Source: Xanthomonas euroxanthea (GTDB lineage Bacteria > Pseudomonadota > Gammaproteobacteria > Xanthomonadales > Xanthomonadaceae). From it: a DNA stretch of 64,000 nucleotides. Numbering within the stretch: position 1 is the first letter of the stretch; every line of letters starts with the position of its first letter. The stretch covers positions 1 to 64,000 of the forward strand of contig NZ_UIHB01000005.1 in NCBI RefSeq assembly GCF_900476395.1, in the 5' to 3' direction. The translations under genes were made by a program, and so were the position numbers. Below the pieces are notes generated by a model. The model made no database searches and was not told the DNA's origin. It worked only from the letters and a program-made list of their open reading frames with translations. This document shows, piece after piece, positions 1-7,817 of the stretch.

Positions 1-113
1 GCAGCAAACCCGCAGCGTCGAGCGCGCGGTGCCCATCAGACATGGAGCCGATACGTTATGAGCGAACGACGCATCCAGCACCGCTCTTACCGTGCACACC
101 GACCCTCTCGACT

Positions 114-222
114 GGTCCTTGCCCACTCACCGTCGCGGGACCCTGAGCGGCATGGATGCCGCGACGGAGCCTACATGGACGTACTTGCGGCGTGTCCTGC
201 GATGGTGGGCGGGCAAGGACCC
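114..222 (+). repeat. 109-bp palindromic intergenic element, copy 1
   Basis: It begins ggtccttgccc and ends gggcaaggacc. The outer roughly 28 bases of each side are near-perfect reverse complements, so the element can fold into one long hairpin. A smaller inner palindrome around gcggcatggatgccgc lies near the left arm. Related copies lie at 337-445 (same orientation) and 10252-10360 and 31757-31879 (opposite orientation). All are outside genes. It has no coding capacity and resembles a REP or MITE-like dispersed repeat. Confidence 0.85.
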
Positions 223-336
223 TGCAGCAAACCCGCAGCGTCGAGCGCGCGGTGCCCATCAGACATGGAGCCGATACGTTATGAGCGAACGACGCCTCCA
301 GCACCGCTCTTACCGTGCACATCGACCATCTCGATA

Positions 337-445
337 GGTCCTTGCCCGCTCACCGTCGCGGGACCTTGAGCGGCATGGATGCCGCGCCGGAGCCTACAAG
401 GACGTACTTGCAGCGTGTCCTGCGATGGTGGGCGGGCGAGGGCCC
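337..445 (+). repeat. 109-bp palindromic intergenic element, copy 2
   Basis: Same structure and length as the copy at 114-222, exactly 223 bp downstream, so it was duplicated as part of the larger tandem unit. The right arm has drifted slightly (gggcgagggcc instead of gggcaaggacc). Confidence 0.85.
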
Positions 446-564
446 CGCAGCAAACCCGCAGATCCCGCCCGCTCCACAACTGGATCCATCCGCACCATCA
501 GCGCCAGGAACATAGCGCCGAAAGCAACCAAGACGTCACGCAGTGGTTTTTTGTCAGCAGCCCT

Positions 565-590
565 TAAAGATTTCGCTTTGTCGCCGATAT
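565..590 (+). promoter_or_regulatory. Putative sigma-28 (FliA) promoter for ycgR
   Basis: TAAAGATT at 565-572 and GCCGATAT at 583-590 match the flagellar sigma-28 consensus (TAAAGTTT, about 11 bases, GCCGATAA), with a 10-base spacer, one base short of ideal. It lies 58 bases before the ycgR start. The same -10 type recurs upstream of cheW and the 127-aa secreted gene. Confidence 0.55.
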
Positions 591-648
591 CAAGGCGACG
601 CCAGGACAACCGTTCCGGCGTCTTCCCGCATCTACTGTGCCTGTGCCC

Positions 649-1431
649 ATGTCCCAAGGCGATACCTCAGAGCTGGACCACGACGATCACCTTGCCGAAG
701 GTGACGAGCGCTATCTGCTGCGCAACAAACGGCAGATCCGTGGCCTGCTGCGCCAGTTGCTCGACCAGCGCGCCATCGTGACCATGCATGTGGCCGGGCG
801 CGACATGGCCGTGCCCACCGCCGTGCTCGAAGTGGACGAAGACGAGGACTGCGTGATTCTGGACGGCAGCCACAACGAGGCCTCCAACCGCGCCATCCAG
901 GAGGCCAAGTACCTGCTGTGCTACGCACAACTGGAACGGGTCAACATCCGCTTCCGGCTGGAAACGCCCGACCGGCTGGAACGCGACATCCATGTCGCCT
1001 TCCGCGCCGACCTGCCCGAGGCGATGTACCACATGCAGCGCCGCGAGTCGTACCGGCTGGAGACGCCGATCACCGACTCGCCCATCTGCATCATTCGCCA
1101 GGACGAGGCACAGGGCGGCAATCTCAACCTGCAGTTGCGCGTGATCGACATCAGCAGTGGCGGCCTGGCGGTCTCGCTCACCGACGGCATGCCCTTGCTC
1201 GAACCACAACGCACCTACCGCAACTGCACGCTGCAACTGCCCGACACCGCGCCGATCACCCTGCCGCTGACGGTGTGCAGCCAGTACAAGCAGACCCTGC
1301 CCAACGGCAGCGAAGGCTTCCGGGTCGGCATGCAGTTCAGCGACCTGCCACGCGGCGCCGACGAGACCATCCAGCGCTACATCTTCCGGGTCGACCGCCA
1401 GCGCAATGCGCGCAAGAGCGGCGTGTTCTGA
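649..1431 (+). CDS. ycgR: YcgR-type flagellar brake protein, PilZ domain (cyclic-di-GMP receptor)
   Basis: A 260-residue cytoplasmic protein with the two-domain YcgR layout. The N-terminal YcgR domain (about 20-120) is followed by a C-terminal PilZ domain (about 125-250). The PilZ c-di-GMP signature is complete: RRESYR (RxxxR) and, about 45 residues later, DISSGG (D/NxSxxG). In the family, c-di-GMP-loaded YcgR binds the flagellar motor and slows or biases it. The ATG at 649 is preferred over a GTG at 637. Position beside chemotaxis genes and a sigma-28-like promoter support a motility role. Confidence 0.88.
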   Translation: MSQGDTSELDHDDHLAEGDERYLLRNKRQIRGLLRQLLDQRAIVTMHVAGRDMAVPTAVLEVDEDEDCVILDGSHNEASNRAIQEAKYLLCYAQLERVNIRFRLETPDRLERDIHVAFRADLPEAMYHMQRRESYRLETPITDSPICIIRQDEAQGGNLNLQLRVIDISSGGLAVSLTDGMPLLEPQRTYRNCTLQLPDTAPITLPLTVCSQYKQTLPNGSEGFRVGMQFSDLPRGADETIQRYIFRVDRQRNARKSGVF

Positions 1432-1460
1432 ACCCACCCGCACCAGCCTCGGCGCACGGC

Positions 1461-1487
1461 TAAAGTTGCCCTGCACTGCGCCGATGT
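1461..1487 (+). promoter_or_regulatory. Sigma-28 (FliA) promoter for cheW
   Basis: TAAAGTTG (1461-1468), an exactly 11-base spacer and GCCGATGT (1480-1487) match the FliA consensus at 7 of 8 positions in the -35 and 6 of 8 in the -10. It lies 74 bases before the cheW ATG. Confidence 0.82.
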
Positions 1488-1561
1488 TGCTAGGGCAATC
1501 CTCATCCGCATGCTTTTTTATAGCTGCAATCCGACACTCAGCCGCAACGCCCGGAGTTTCC

Positions 1562-2047
1562 ATGAACGACAAAAGCACGACCACCGGCACCGGTGGTGAA
1601 TTCCTCAGCTTCGCCCTTGGCGAAGAACACTACGGCGTGGACATCCTGAAAGTGCAGGAAATCCGCGGCTACGACTCGGTCACCCGTCTGCCCGACGCAC
1701 CGGACTACATCAAGGGTGTGATCAACCTGCGCGGCACCATCGTGCCGGTGATCGACCTGCGCCTGAAGCTGCGCCTGAAAGAAGCGCGCTACGACGCCTT
1801 CACCGTAATGATCGTGCTCAATGTCGAAGACCGCGTCGTCGGCATCGTGGTGGACAGCGTCTCGGACGTGATCCCGCTCAACGACGATCAGATCCGCCCC
1901 ACCCCCGAATTCGGCGCCTCGGTCGATACCCGCTTCATCTCGGGCATCGGCACCCAGGACGATCGCATGCTGATCCTGCTGGATATCGAGACCCTGCTGG
2001 ACAGCACCGAGCTCGGTCAGCAGCAGCTGGCCGAAGAAGCGGCCTGA
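1562..2047 (+). CDS. cheW: Chemotaxis coupling protein CheW
   Basis: A 161-residue single-domain CheW, the usual length. It has the family core: EFLSFALGEEHYGVDILKVQEI at the N-terminus, the NLRGTIVPVIDLR strand that contacts receptors and CheA, and a C-terminal ISGIGTQDDRMLILLDIETLL. CheW links MCP receptors to the CheA kinase in the signalling array. The ATG at 1562 gives the canonical N-terminus; the frame is open further upstream but without family sequence. It has its own sigma-28 promoter and lies ahead of a receptor gene. No cheA or cheY is in the window. Confidence 0.95.
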   Translation: MNDKSTTTGTGGEFLSFALGEEHYGVDILKVQEIRGYDSVTRLPDAPDYIKGVINLRGTIVPVIDLRLKLRLKEARYDAFTVMIVLNVEDRVVGIVVDSVSDVIPLNDDQIRPTPEFGASVDTRFISGIGTQDDRMLILLDIETLLDSTELGQQQLAEEAA

Positions 2048-2129
2048 TTCAGACCATCTGGTGTCGGGAGCATCCCGACACGAGACGCACAACGAAGTTG
2101 AAGTGAGATAGAAATCACGTTTTTCGGAT

Positions 2130-2156
2130 TCAAGTTGAACGGCGGCTAGCCGATAG
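2130..2156 (+). promoter_or_regulatory. Sigma-28 (FliA) promoter for the 127-aa secreted protein
   Basis: TCAAGTTG (2130-2137), 11 bases, then GCCGATAG (2149-2156): 7 of 8 in the -10 and correct spacing. It lies 62 bases before the ATG at 2219. Confidence 0.72.
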
Positions 2157-2218
2157 CTGAATAGAAGCCCGCGTACATAAACGGGTCACCGTTCGACTTT
2201 TGATTCTGGAGAATCCCA

Positions 2219-2602
2219 ATGAAGTTCCTGCTCTCGCTCCTCCCCGTCGCTGCTCTCGTGATCGTTGCTCCCACGCTGTCGGCTCAGTCGCAGGAAATGA
2301 TTCCGCCGGAAATGGCGACCCGTTTCGTCGGCAAGGACGGCATGGTGTGCGGCAAGGTCGAAAAGGCCAAGTACGCCCAGAGCTCGGAAGGTGAACCCAC
2401 CTTCCTGTACATGGGCGGCATGTTCCCGCGTCACACCTTCTCGGCCCGCATCGACGGCGCCAACCGCGGCAAGTTCAGTTTTGCCCCGGAATCCCTGGAA
2501 GGCAAGGACGTCTGTGTGCTCGGCAAGATCCAGCGCGACAGCTCGCGTGCCGAAATCGAAGTCAGCTCGCCGGCCAGCCTGAAGTTGGCCACCATCAAGT
2601 AA
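2219..2602 (+). CDS. Small secreted protein of unknown function, OB-fold-like
   Basis: 127 residues. A clear Sec signal peptide (MKFLL, hydrophobic core, cleavage near LSA-QSQ at about 22) predicts a periplasmic product. The mature part has a pattern seen in small OB-fold proteins: CGKV strand, PTFLYMGG, an NRGKFSF turn, then [10 protein letters not shown] and a closing polar strand. It has two cysteines, in MVCGK and DVCVLG, which could form a disulfide. The fold is my inference; I do not recognise a named family. It lies between cheW and an MCP gene, has its own FliA-type promoter and ends in a strong terminator, so it is probably made with the flagellar regulon. Confidence 0.75.
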   Translation: MKFLLSLLPVAALVIVAPTLSAQSQEMIPPEMATRFVGKDGMVCGKVEKAKYAQSSEGEPTFLYMGGMFPRHTFSARIDGANRGKFSFAPESLEGKDVCVLGKIQRDSSRAEIEVSSPASLKLATIK

Positions 2603-2608
2603 TCGCCT

Positions 2609-2644
2609 AGCAGATCGCCACGCCCTCGCGCGTGGCGATCTGCT
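2609..2644 (+). terminator. Rho-independent-type terminator after the 127-aa gene
   Basis: A 14-bp perfect stem (AGCAGATCGCCACG and its complement) with an 8-base loop, 7 bases after the stop codon, followed by gttt. Confidence 0.8.
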
Positions 2645-2687
2645 GTTTGCGGTTATGCGCACTGACTTCTACCGGGGAATCGTGTCA

Positions 2688-5069
2688 ATGCAATGGATCA
2701 ACAATCTCAAATTGATGCCCAAGCTGATGCTGGCGTTCGGCATCGTGCTGCTGATCATGCTGGTGCAGGGAATCATCGCCTACGCGGGCCTGGCCTCGCT
2801 CAATAATGTCACCCGCGACCTGGCCGGCAATACCATGTCCAGCGTGCGCGAAGCAGGCGATCTGCGCGGCATGCTCGGCGAATATCGAAATGCGTCCTAT
2901 CAAAATCTGGTGCGCGCCAGCGACTCGGTCAAGCAGGAAGCCAAGGTCCGCGCCAAGCGGCTCAATGGCGAAATCGAGGCCACGATCAAGGGCTATCCCC
3001 GCCTGATCGAGAGCCCGCAGCAAAAGCAGCTGTTTGCCACCTTCGTTGCGGATTGGAAGAAGGCCTCGGCCTCTTACGAAAGCGTCGACGAAATGCTGGA
3101 ACTGAACCTGCCTGACGACGCCGTCGATACCTTCGTTGGCGAAACCAGCGCACTGCATGCCAAGGCACAGGCATCGTTGGCCGCGTTGATCGCCGAAGAC
3201 AACAAGTTGGCGCAGGCTGCCAAGAGCAAGGCCGAAAAGGTCCATGCCACCTCGGTCTCGTTGACCGTGCTGGTGCTGCTGATCGGCATCGCCGGTGGCC
3301 TGGGCCTGGCATTCCTGTTCGCACGGTCCATCGTCAAGAGCATGCGCGGCGCGGTGTCCACCGCCACCGAAATCGCCAGCGGCAAGCTCGACGGCCAGAT
3401 CAATGTGCAGGGCCAGGACGAAGTGGGCGAACTGATGCGCTCCATGCACCGGATGCAGCGCGACCTGAAGGAACGCATCGAACGCGACAAGAAGATCGCC
3501 GACGAAAACCTGCGTATCCGTACCGCACTGGACAAATCCTCCACCAGCACCTTCATCACCGACACCGATCGGATCATGATCTACGCCAACGAGGCGTTCC
3601 AGAAGCTGGTCACGCATTACGAAGGCAGCATCCGTCTGTCCTCGCCCGAGTTTGAGGCCAGCAAGATCATCGGTCAGCACATCAGCTATCTCGGCCTGCC
3701 CGAAGCGACCGTGCACAAGGCCATCGCAGCGCTGGAACGCGACGGCATCACCAGCTTCGAGGAGCGTTACGGCGAGTTTGTGATGATGCAGACCGTCACC
3801 GTCATCAAGAACGAGCAGGGCGAGAGCACCGGCGATGTCTGTGAATGGCGCGATCGCACCATCGAGGTCCAGGTCGAAGAAGAAGTCGCCCGCATCGTGC
3901 GTGCCGCCGCCAGCGGCGACATGAGCGGCCGGGTGGAAACCGATGGCAAGCAGGGCTTCTTCCTGCAGCTGGCCCAGCAGCTCAACGGCTTGCTGGATGC
4001 CAACGCCGCCAGCCTGGAGCAGATCTCCGCATTGCTGTCGGCGTTGTCGCGCGGCGACCTGACCGTGCGCATGCGCGGCGAATTCAGTGGCGTGTTCGCG
4101 CAGATGCGTGACGATGCCAATGCCACCGCCGAGCAGCTTTCCGACATCGTCGGGCGCATCAAGGTCTCGTCCACCGCGATCAACTCGGCTGCCGGCGAGA
4201 TTGCCTCCGGCAACAGCGACCTGTCGCATCGTACCGAGCAGCAGGCGGCCAACCTGGAAGAAACCGCCGCCTCGATGGAGGAGCTCACCTCCACGGTCAG
4301 GCAGAACGCCGAAAGCGCCCGCCAGGCCAACCAGCTCGCCATCGGCGCCACCGGCGTGGCCTCGCAGGGCGGCGACGTGGTCTCGCAGGTGGTCACCACC
4401 ATGTCCGGCATCGAGGCCTCGTCCAAGAAGATCGCCGACATCATCTCGGTCATCGACGGCATCGCCTTCCAGACCAACATCCTGGCCTTGAACGCGGCGG
4501 TGGAAGCCGCCCGTGCCGGCGAACAGGGCCGCGGCTTTGCCGTGGTCGCCTCGGAAGTGCGTACGCTGGCACAGCGTTCGGCCGGCGCGGCCAAGGAGAT
4601 CAAGGGTTTGATCGACGACTCCGTGCACAAGGTGGCCGAGGGCTCGGCACTGGTGCGCAAGGCCGGTGCGACCATGGCCGAGATCGTGGCCAGCGTGCAG
4701 CGTGTCACCGACATCATGGGCGAGATCTCCGCCGCCTCGCAGGAACAGTCGGCCGGCATCGAGCAGGTCAACCAGACCATCACCCAGATGGACGAGACCA
4801 CCCAGCAGAACGCCGCCCTGGTGGAAGAAGCCACTGCGGCCGCACGCTCGATGGAAGAGCAGGCCGGCCACCTGGCCGAAGCGGTGTCGGTGTTCAAGCT
4901 GGACGAGCCGGCTGCGCCGGCCGCGCCGGCTGCACGCGCCCGCCCGGTCGCCTCGCGCCCGGTTGCGGTGACGCCCGCAACCAAGCCGGCCGCGCGTGCG
5001 GCGGCCACGCCATCGCGGACGGCCAAGCCGCAGGCCGCCCTGGCCGACGGCAACTGGCAAGAGTTCTGA
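2688..5069 (+). CDS. Methyl-accepting chemotaxis protein with PAS-like module and C-terminal CheR-docking pentapeptide
   Basis: 793 residues. Membrane helix 1 is at about 12-35, a helical periplasmic sensor domain at 36-188 and membrane helix 2 at about 190-212. HAMP (213-265) and a PAS-like segment (about 285-400, with [13 protein letters not shown]) follow, then a second HAMP-like region and the long signalling coiled coil. The hairpin tip ([33 protein letters not shown]) is the MCP hallmark. The tail is an Ala/Pro-rich flexible linker of about 50 residues ending in NWQEF, a match to the xWxxF tether that binds CheR (NWETF in E. coli Tar). The ATG at 2688, after ggggaa, is chosen over an earlier one at 2655. 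Ligand unknown. Confidence 0.92.
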   Translation: MQWINNLKLMPKLMLAFGIVLLIMLVQGIIAYAGLASLNNVTRDLAGNTMSSVREAGDLRGMLGEYRNASYQNLVRASDSVKQEAKVRAKRLNGEIEATIKGYPRLIESPQQKQLFATFVADWKKASASYESVDEMLELNLPDDAVDTFVGETSALHAKAQASLAALIAEDNKLAQAAKSKAEKVHATSVSLTVLVLLIGIAGGLGLAFLFARSIVKSMRGAVSTATEIASGKLDGQINVQGQDEVGELMRSMHRMQRDLKERIERDKKIADENLRIRTALDKSSTSTFITDTDRIMIYANEAFQKLVTHYEGSIRLSSPEFEASKIIGQHISYLGLPEATVHKAIAALERDGITSFEERYGEFVMMQTVTVIKNEQGESTGDVCEWRDRTIEVQVEEEVARIVRAAASGDMSGRVETDGKQGFFLQLAQQLNGLLDANAASLEQISALLSALSRGDLTVRMRGEFSGVFAQMRDDANATAEQLSDIVGRIKVSSTAINSAAGEIASGNSDLSHRTEQQAANLEETAASMEELTSTVRQNAESARQANQLAIGATGVASQGGDVVSQVVTTMSGIEASSKKIADIISVIDGIAFQTNILALNAAVEAARAGEQGRGFAVVASEVRTLAQRSAGAAKEIKGLIDDSVHKVAEGSALVRKAGATMAEIVASVQRVTDIMGEISAASQEQSAGIEQVNQTITQMDETTQQNAALVEEATAAARSMEEQAGHLAEAVSVFKLDEPAAPAAPAARARPVASRPVAVTPATKPAARAAATPSRTAKPQAALADGNWQEF

Positions 5070-5087
5070 TCCAAAGGTTGTCCCCGC

Positions 5088-5113
5088 AAAGCCCCGGCAC
5101 TGCCGGGGCTTTG
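5088..5113 (+). terminator. Terminator after the MCP gene
   Basis: AAAGCCCCGGCA, a short loop and TGCCGGGGCTTT form a strong GC stem flanked by A and T tracts, 18 bases after the MCP stop. Confidence 0.85.
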
Positions 5114-5225
5114 CGCATCTGCAGCCAGCGCAGGGCGCAGCGCCGCGCTTTGGCCTCGCCCGCTACCCGCCAACGCGGTTGCAGGCGCCAGATGCGACCC
5201 TGCCCCGCAAGACACCGATTAGTGC

Positions 5226-5253
5226 TTCAGTTGCATGACCACGTGGCCGATAT
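5226..5253 (+). promoter_or_regulatory. Possible sigma-28 promoter for cheRDB
   Basis: GCCGATAT at 5246-5253 equals the -10 seen before ycgR. TTCAGTTG at 5226-5233 is a weak -35 with a 12-base spacer. It ends 22 bases before the cheR ATG. A strong terminator upstream means cheR needs its own promoter. Confidence 0.4.
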
Positions 5254-5275
5254 CCAGTCATAGCTCACGACGCTT

Positions 5276-6145
5276 ATGGATATGACGACCACCTCGACTC
5301 CCGCTTCAGACACACGCGAATTTGATTTTGGCGACCGCGATTTCAAGCGCGTCTGCGACCTGATCTATCAGCGTGTCGGCATCGCCCTGGCTCCGGCCAA
5401 GCGCGACATGGTGTATGGCCGGCTGTCGCGTCGTCTTCGCGTGCTCGGTCTGCGCTCCTTCCGCGACTATCTGGACCAGCTGGAAGCAGGCACCGACGAA
5501 GAGGAATGGCAGGCGTTCACCAACGCGCTGACCACCAATCTGACCTCGTTCTTCCGCGAGCCGCACCACTTCGACAAACTGCGCGAAGAACTGCAAAAGC
5601 GTGCCTCGCAGGCGCCCTTGAAGATCTGGTCGTGCGCGGCCTCCACCGGTGAGGAGCCCTACTCCATCGCCATCACCGCCTGCGAAGCCTTCGGCACCTT
5701 GACCCCGCCGGTCAGCATCGTGGCCACCGACGTCGACACCCAGGTGCTGGAAACCGCCTCGCGCGGCGTCTACGCCATCGACCGCGTCGCCTCGCTGGAC
5801 GCATCGATCAAGCGCAAGTATTTCCAGCGCGGCAGCGGCCCCAACGAGGGCAAGTGCCGGGTCATACCGGCGTTGCGCCAACTCATCGAATACCGCCAGT
5901 TGAATCTGCTGGCGCCGCGTTACGACGTCGGCGGCCCGTACGCGGCGCTGTTCTGTCGCAACGTGATGATCTATTTCGACAAGCCGACCCAGCGCGGCAT
6001 CCTGTCGCGTCTGGTCAGCCACATGGGCGATGACGGCCTGCTCTACACCGGGCACTCGGAGAATTACCTGCACGCAGCCGACCTGATCCAGCCGTGCGGG
6101 CGCACGCTGTATCGGCGTGCGCCGCGCGCCGGAGCCGCCACATGA
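5276..6145 (+). CDS. cheR: Chemotaxis protein methyltransferase CheR
   Basis: 289 residues, typical length. The N-terminal helical CheR domain (about 17-85) is followed by the SAM-dependent methyltransferase domain. Family motifs seen are [12 protein letters not shown], the SAM-binding [16 protein letters not shown] and the late [13 protein letters not shown]. It methylates glutamates of MCPs from S-adenosylmethionine for adaptation. The preceding MCP carries a CheR-docking tail, so it is a likely direct partner. It overlaps cheD by ATGA, implying translational coupling. Confidence 0.95.
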   Translation: MDMTTTSTPASDTREFDFGDRDFKRVCDLIYQRVGIALAPAKRDMVYGRLSRRLRVLGLRSFRDYLDQLEAGTDEEEWQAFTNALTTNLTSFFREPHHFDKLREELQKRASQAPLKIWSCAASTGEEPYSIAITACEAFGTLTPPVSIVATDVDTQVLETASRGVYAIDRVASLDASIKRKYFQRGSGPNEGKCRVIPALRQLIEYRQLNLLAPRYDVGGPYAALFCRNVMIYFDKPTQRGILSRLVSHMGDDGLLYTGHSENYLHAADLIQPCGRTLYRRAPRAGAAT

Positions 6146-6738
6146 GCACCGCCGTGCAGGTCGACGATGTCATGCGCTACCGCGACTCGCGGTTCCAGAC
6201 CATCACCGCCAAGCTGCTGCCCACCCAATACCTGGTGGTGGACGACGACACCGCGTTGACGACCACCTTGGGATCGTGCGTTGCCGCCTGCCTGCGCGAC
6301 CCGGTCCTGAAGATCGGCGGCATGAATCACTTCCTGTTGCCGGAAGGCCAGGTCGGTGACGGCGCACCCGCGCGCTACGGCAGTTATGCGATGGAGTTGC
6401 TGATCAACGACATGCTCAAGCGCGGCGCGCATCGCAAACGCATCGAAGCCAAGGTGTTCGGTGGCGCCAACGTGCTCAAGGGCTTCACCAGCAATCCGGT
6501 CGGCACCCGCAATGCCGAGTTCGTGCGCCAGTACCTGCAGGCCGAGCACATTCCCATCATTGCCGAGGATCTGTGCGGCATCCATCCGCGCAAGGTGTGG
6601 TTCTTCCCGACGACCGGACGCGTGGTCGTGCAGCGTTTGCCGCATGCACACGAAGCCGAAGTCGCCGCCGCCGAATCGGCCGTGCGCGCCCGTCTGTCCA
6701 AAGCACCGGTCACCGGTGGAGTGGAGTTGTTCGAATGA
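6142..6738 (+). CDS. cheD: Chemoreceptor glutamine deamidase CheD
   Basis: 198 residues. The catalytic pair is present: Cys in [13 protein letters not shown] and His in GGMNHFLLP, followed by the conserved [15 protein letters not shown] and KVFGGANVL segments. CheD deamidates specific receptor glutamines and in several species also binds CheC/CheY. The start at 6142 overlaps the cheR stop and the stop overlaps the cheB start (both ATGA), so cheR-cheD-cheB form one coupled unit. Confidence 0.95.
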   Translation: MSTAVQVDDVMRYRDSRFQTITAKLLPTQYLVVDDDTALTTTLGSCVAACLRDPVLKIGGMNHFLLPEGQVGDGAPARYGSYAMELLINDMLKRGAHRKRIEAKVFGGANVLKGFTSNPVGTRNAEFVRQYLQAEHIPIIAEDLCGIHPRKVWFFPTTGRVVVQRLPHAHEAEVAAAESAVRARLSKAPVTGGVELFE

Positions 6739-7811
6739 CGCTGGAAACCCCTGTGCGTGTATTGATCGTCGACGACTCGGCGGTCGTACGCCAGATGCTG
6801 ACCGAAATCCTCTCGCGCGATGCCGGTATCGAGGTGATCGGCTCGGCCGCCGACCCGATCCTGGCGCGCGAAAAGATCAAACGCCTCAATCCGGACGTGA
6901 TCACGCTGGATGTGGAAATGCCGCGCATGGACGGCCTGGTGTTCCTGGAAAACCTCATGCGCCTGCGCCCCACCCCGGTGGTGATGATCTCATCGCTGAC
7001 CGAGCGGGGCGCCGACACCACCTTGCAGGCCTTGTCGCTGGGCGCGGTGGATTTCGTCTCCAAGCCCAAGATCGACGTCGCACGCGGGCTGGAAGGCTAT
7101 GCCGAGGAGATCGTCAGCAAGGTCAAGATGGCCTCCAAGGCCAAGGTCAGCGCGCTCAATCGTCCCAGCGCGCCCAAGGTCACCCTGGACATGCAGTCGG
7201 CGCCGGTGCCGGGCAGCGCGCTGCGCTTTCGCACCACCGACCGCCTGATCGCCATTGGTGCTTCGGCAGGCGGCACCGAAGCCCTGCGCGTGGTGCTCGA
7301 GCACATGCCCGCCGATGCACCGGCGGTGGTGATGACCCAGCATCTGCCGGCCAGCTTCAGCACCGCCTTCGCCGAGCGCCTCAATCGCCATTCGGCGATG
7401 TCGGTACGCGAGGCCAGCGACGGCGAGGCGATCCTGCCCGGCCATGCCTACCTGCCGCCCGGCGGCCAGCATCTGCGCATCATCCGCGACGGTGCGCGCT
7501 GGCGCTGCCGCATCGACGACGGCCCACCGGTCAATCGCCACAAGCCGGCGGTGGACGTGCTGTTCCGCTCCGTCGCTGCCAACGCCGGCCCGAATGCGGT
7601 CGGCGCCATCCTCACCGGCATGGGCGACGACGGAGCACGCGGCCTGCTGGAAATGCTGCAGGCCGGCGCGCCCACGCTGGTGCAGGACGAAGCCAGCAGC
7701 GTGGTTTGGGGCATGCCCGGTGCCGCCTATAAACTCGGCGCCGCGCAGGAAGTGGTACCGCTGGACCGCGTGGCCGAGCGCCTGATCGCGCTGTCGGCGC
7801 AGGCGCGCTGA
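6735..7811 (+). CDS. cheB: Chemotaxis response regulator and methylesterase CheB
   Basis: 358 residues. The N-terminal receiver domain has the acidic DD pair (13-14), phosphoacceptor Asp59 in [12 protein letters not shown] and the late lysine in FVSKPK. A linker follows, then the CheB esterase domain with catalytic Ser in [11 protein letters not shown], His in [10 protein letters not shown] and Asp in [10 protein letters not shown]. Phosphorylated CheB removes methyl groups from receptors, opposing CheR. The ATG at 6735 overlaps the cheD stop. Confidence 0.96.
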   Translation: MTLETPVRVLIVDDSAVVRQMLTEILSRDAGIEVIGSAADPILAREKIKRLNPDVITLDVEMPRMDGLVFLENLMRLRPTPVVMISSLTERGADTTLQALSLGAVDFVSKPKIDVARGLEGYAEEIVSKVKMASKAKVSALNRPSAPKVTLDMQSAPVPGSALRFRTTDRLIAIGASAGGTEALRVVLEHMPADAPAVVMTQHLPASFSTAFAERLNRHSAMSVREASDGEAILPGHAYLPPGGQHLRIIRDGARWRCRIDDGPPVNRHKPAVDVLFRSVAANAGPNAVGAILTGMGDDGARGLLEMLQAGAPTLVQDEASSVVWGMPGAAYKLGAAQEVVPLDRVAERLIALSAQAR

Positions 7812-7817
7812 TCCGGC

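Larger units (their letters stand above)
1..461. repeat. Tandem 223-bp direct repeat, truncated at the left window edge
   Basis: The phrase gcagcaaacccgcag occurs at 1, 224 and 447, an exact period of 223 bp. Two full units (1-223 and 224-446) and the start of a third are present. The units are nearly identical, differing by scattered substitutions. Each holds one palindromic element in its second half (114-222 and 337-445). Short reading frames inside the repeat are repeated with it and look like no protein. The array may continue to the left. Positions 462-648 hold no gene; a sigma-28-like promoter for the next gene lies at 565-590. Confidence 0.9.
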
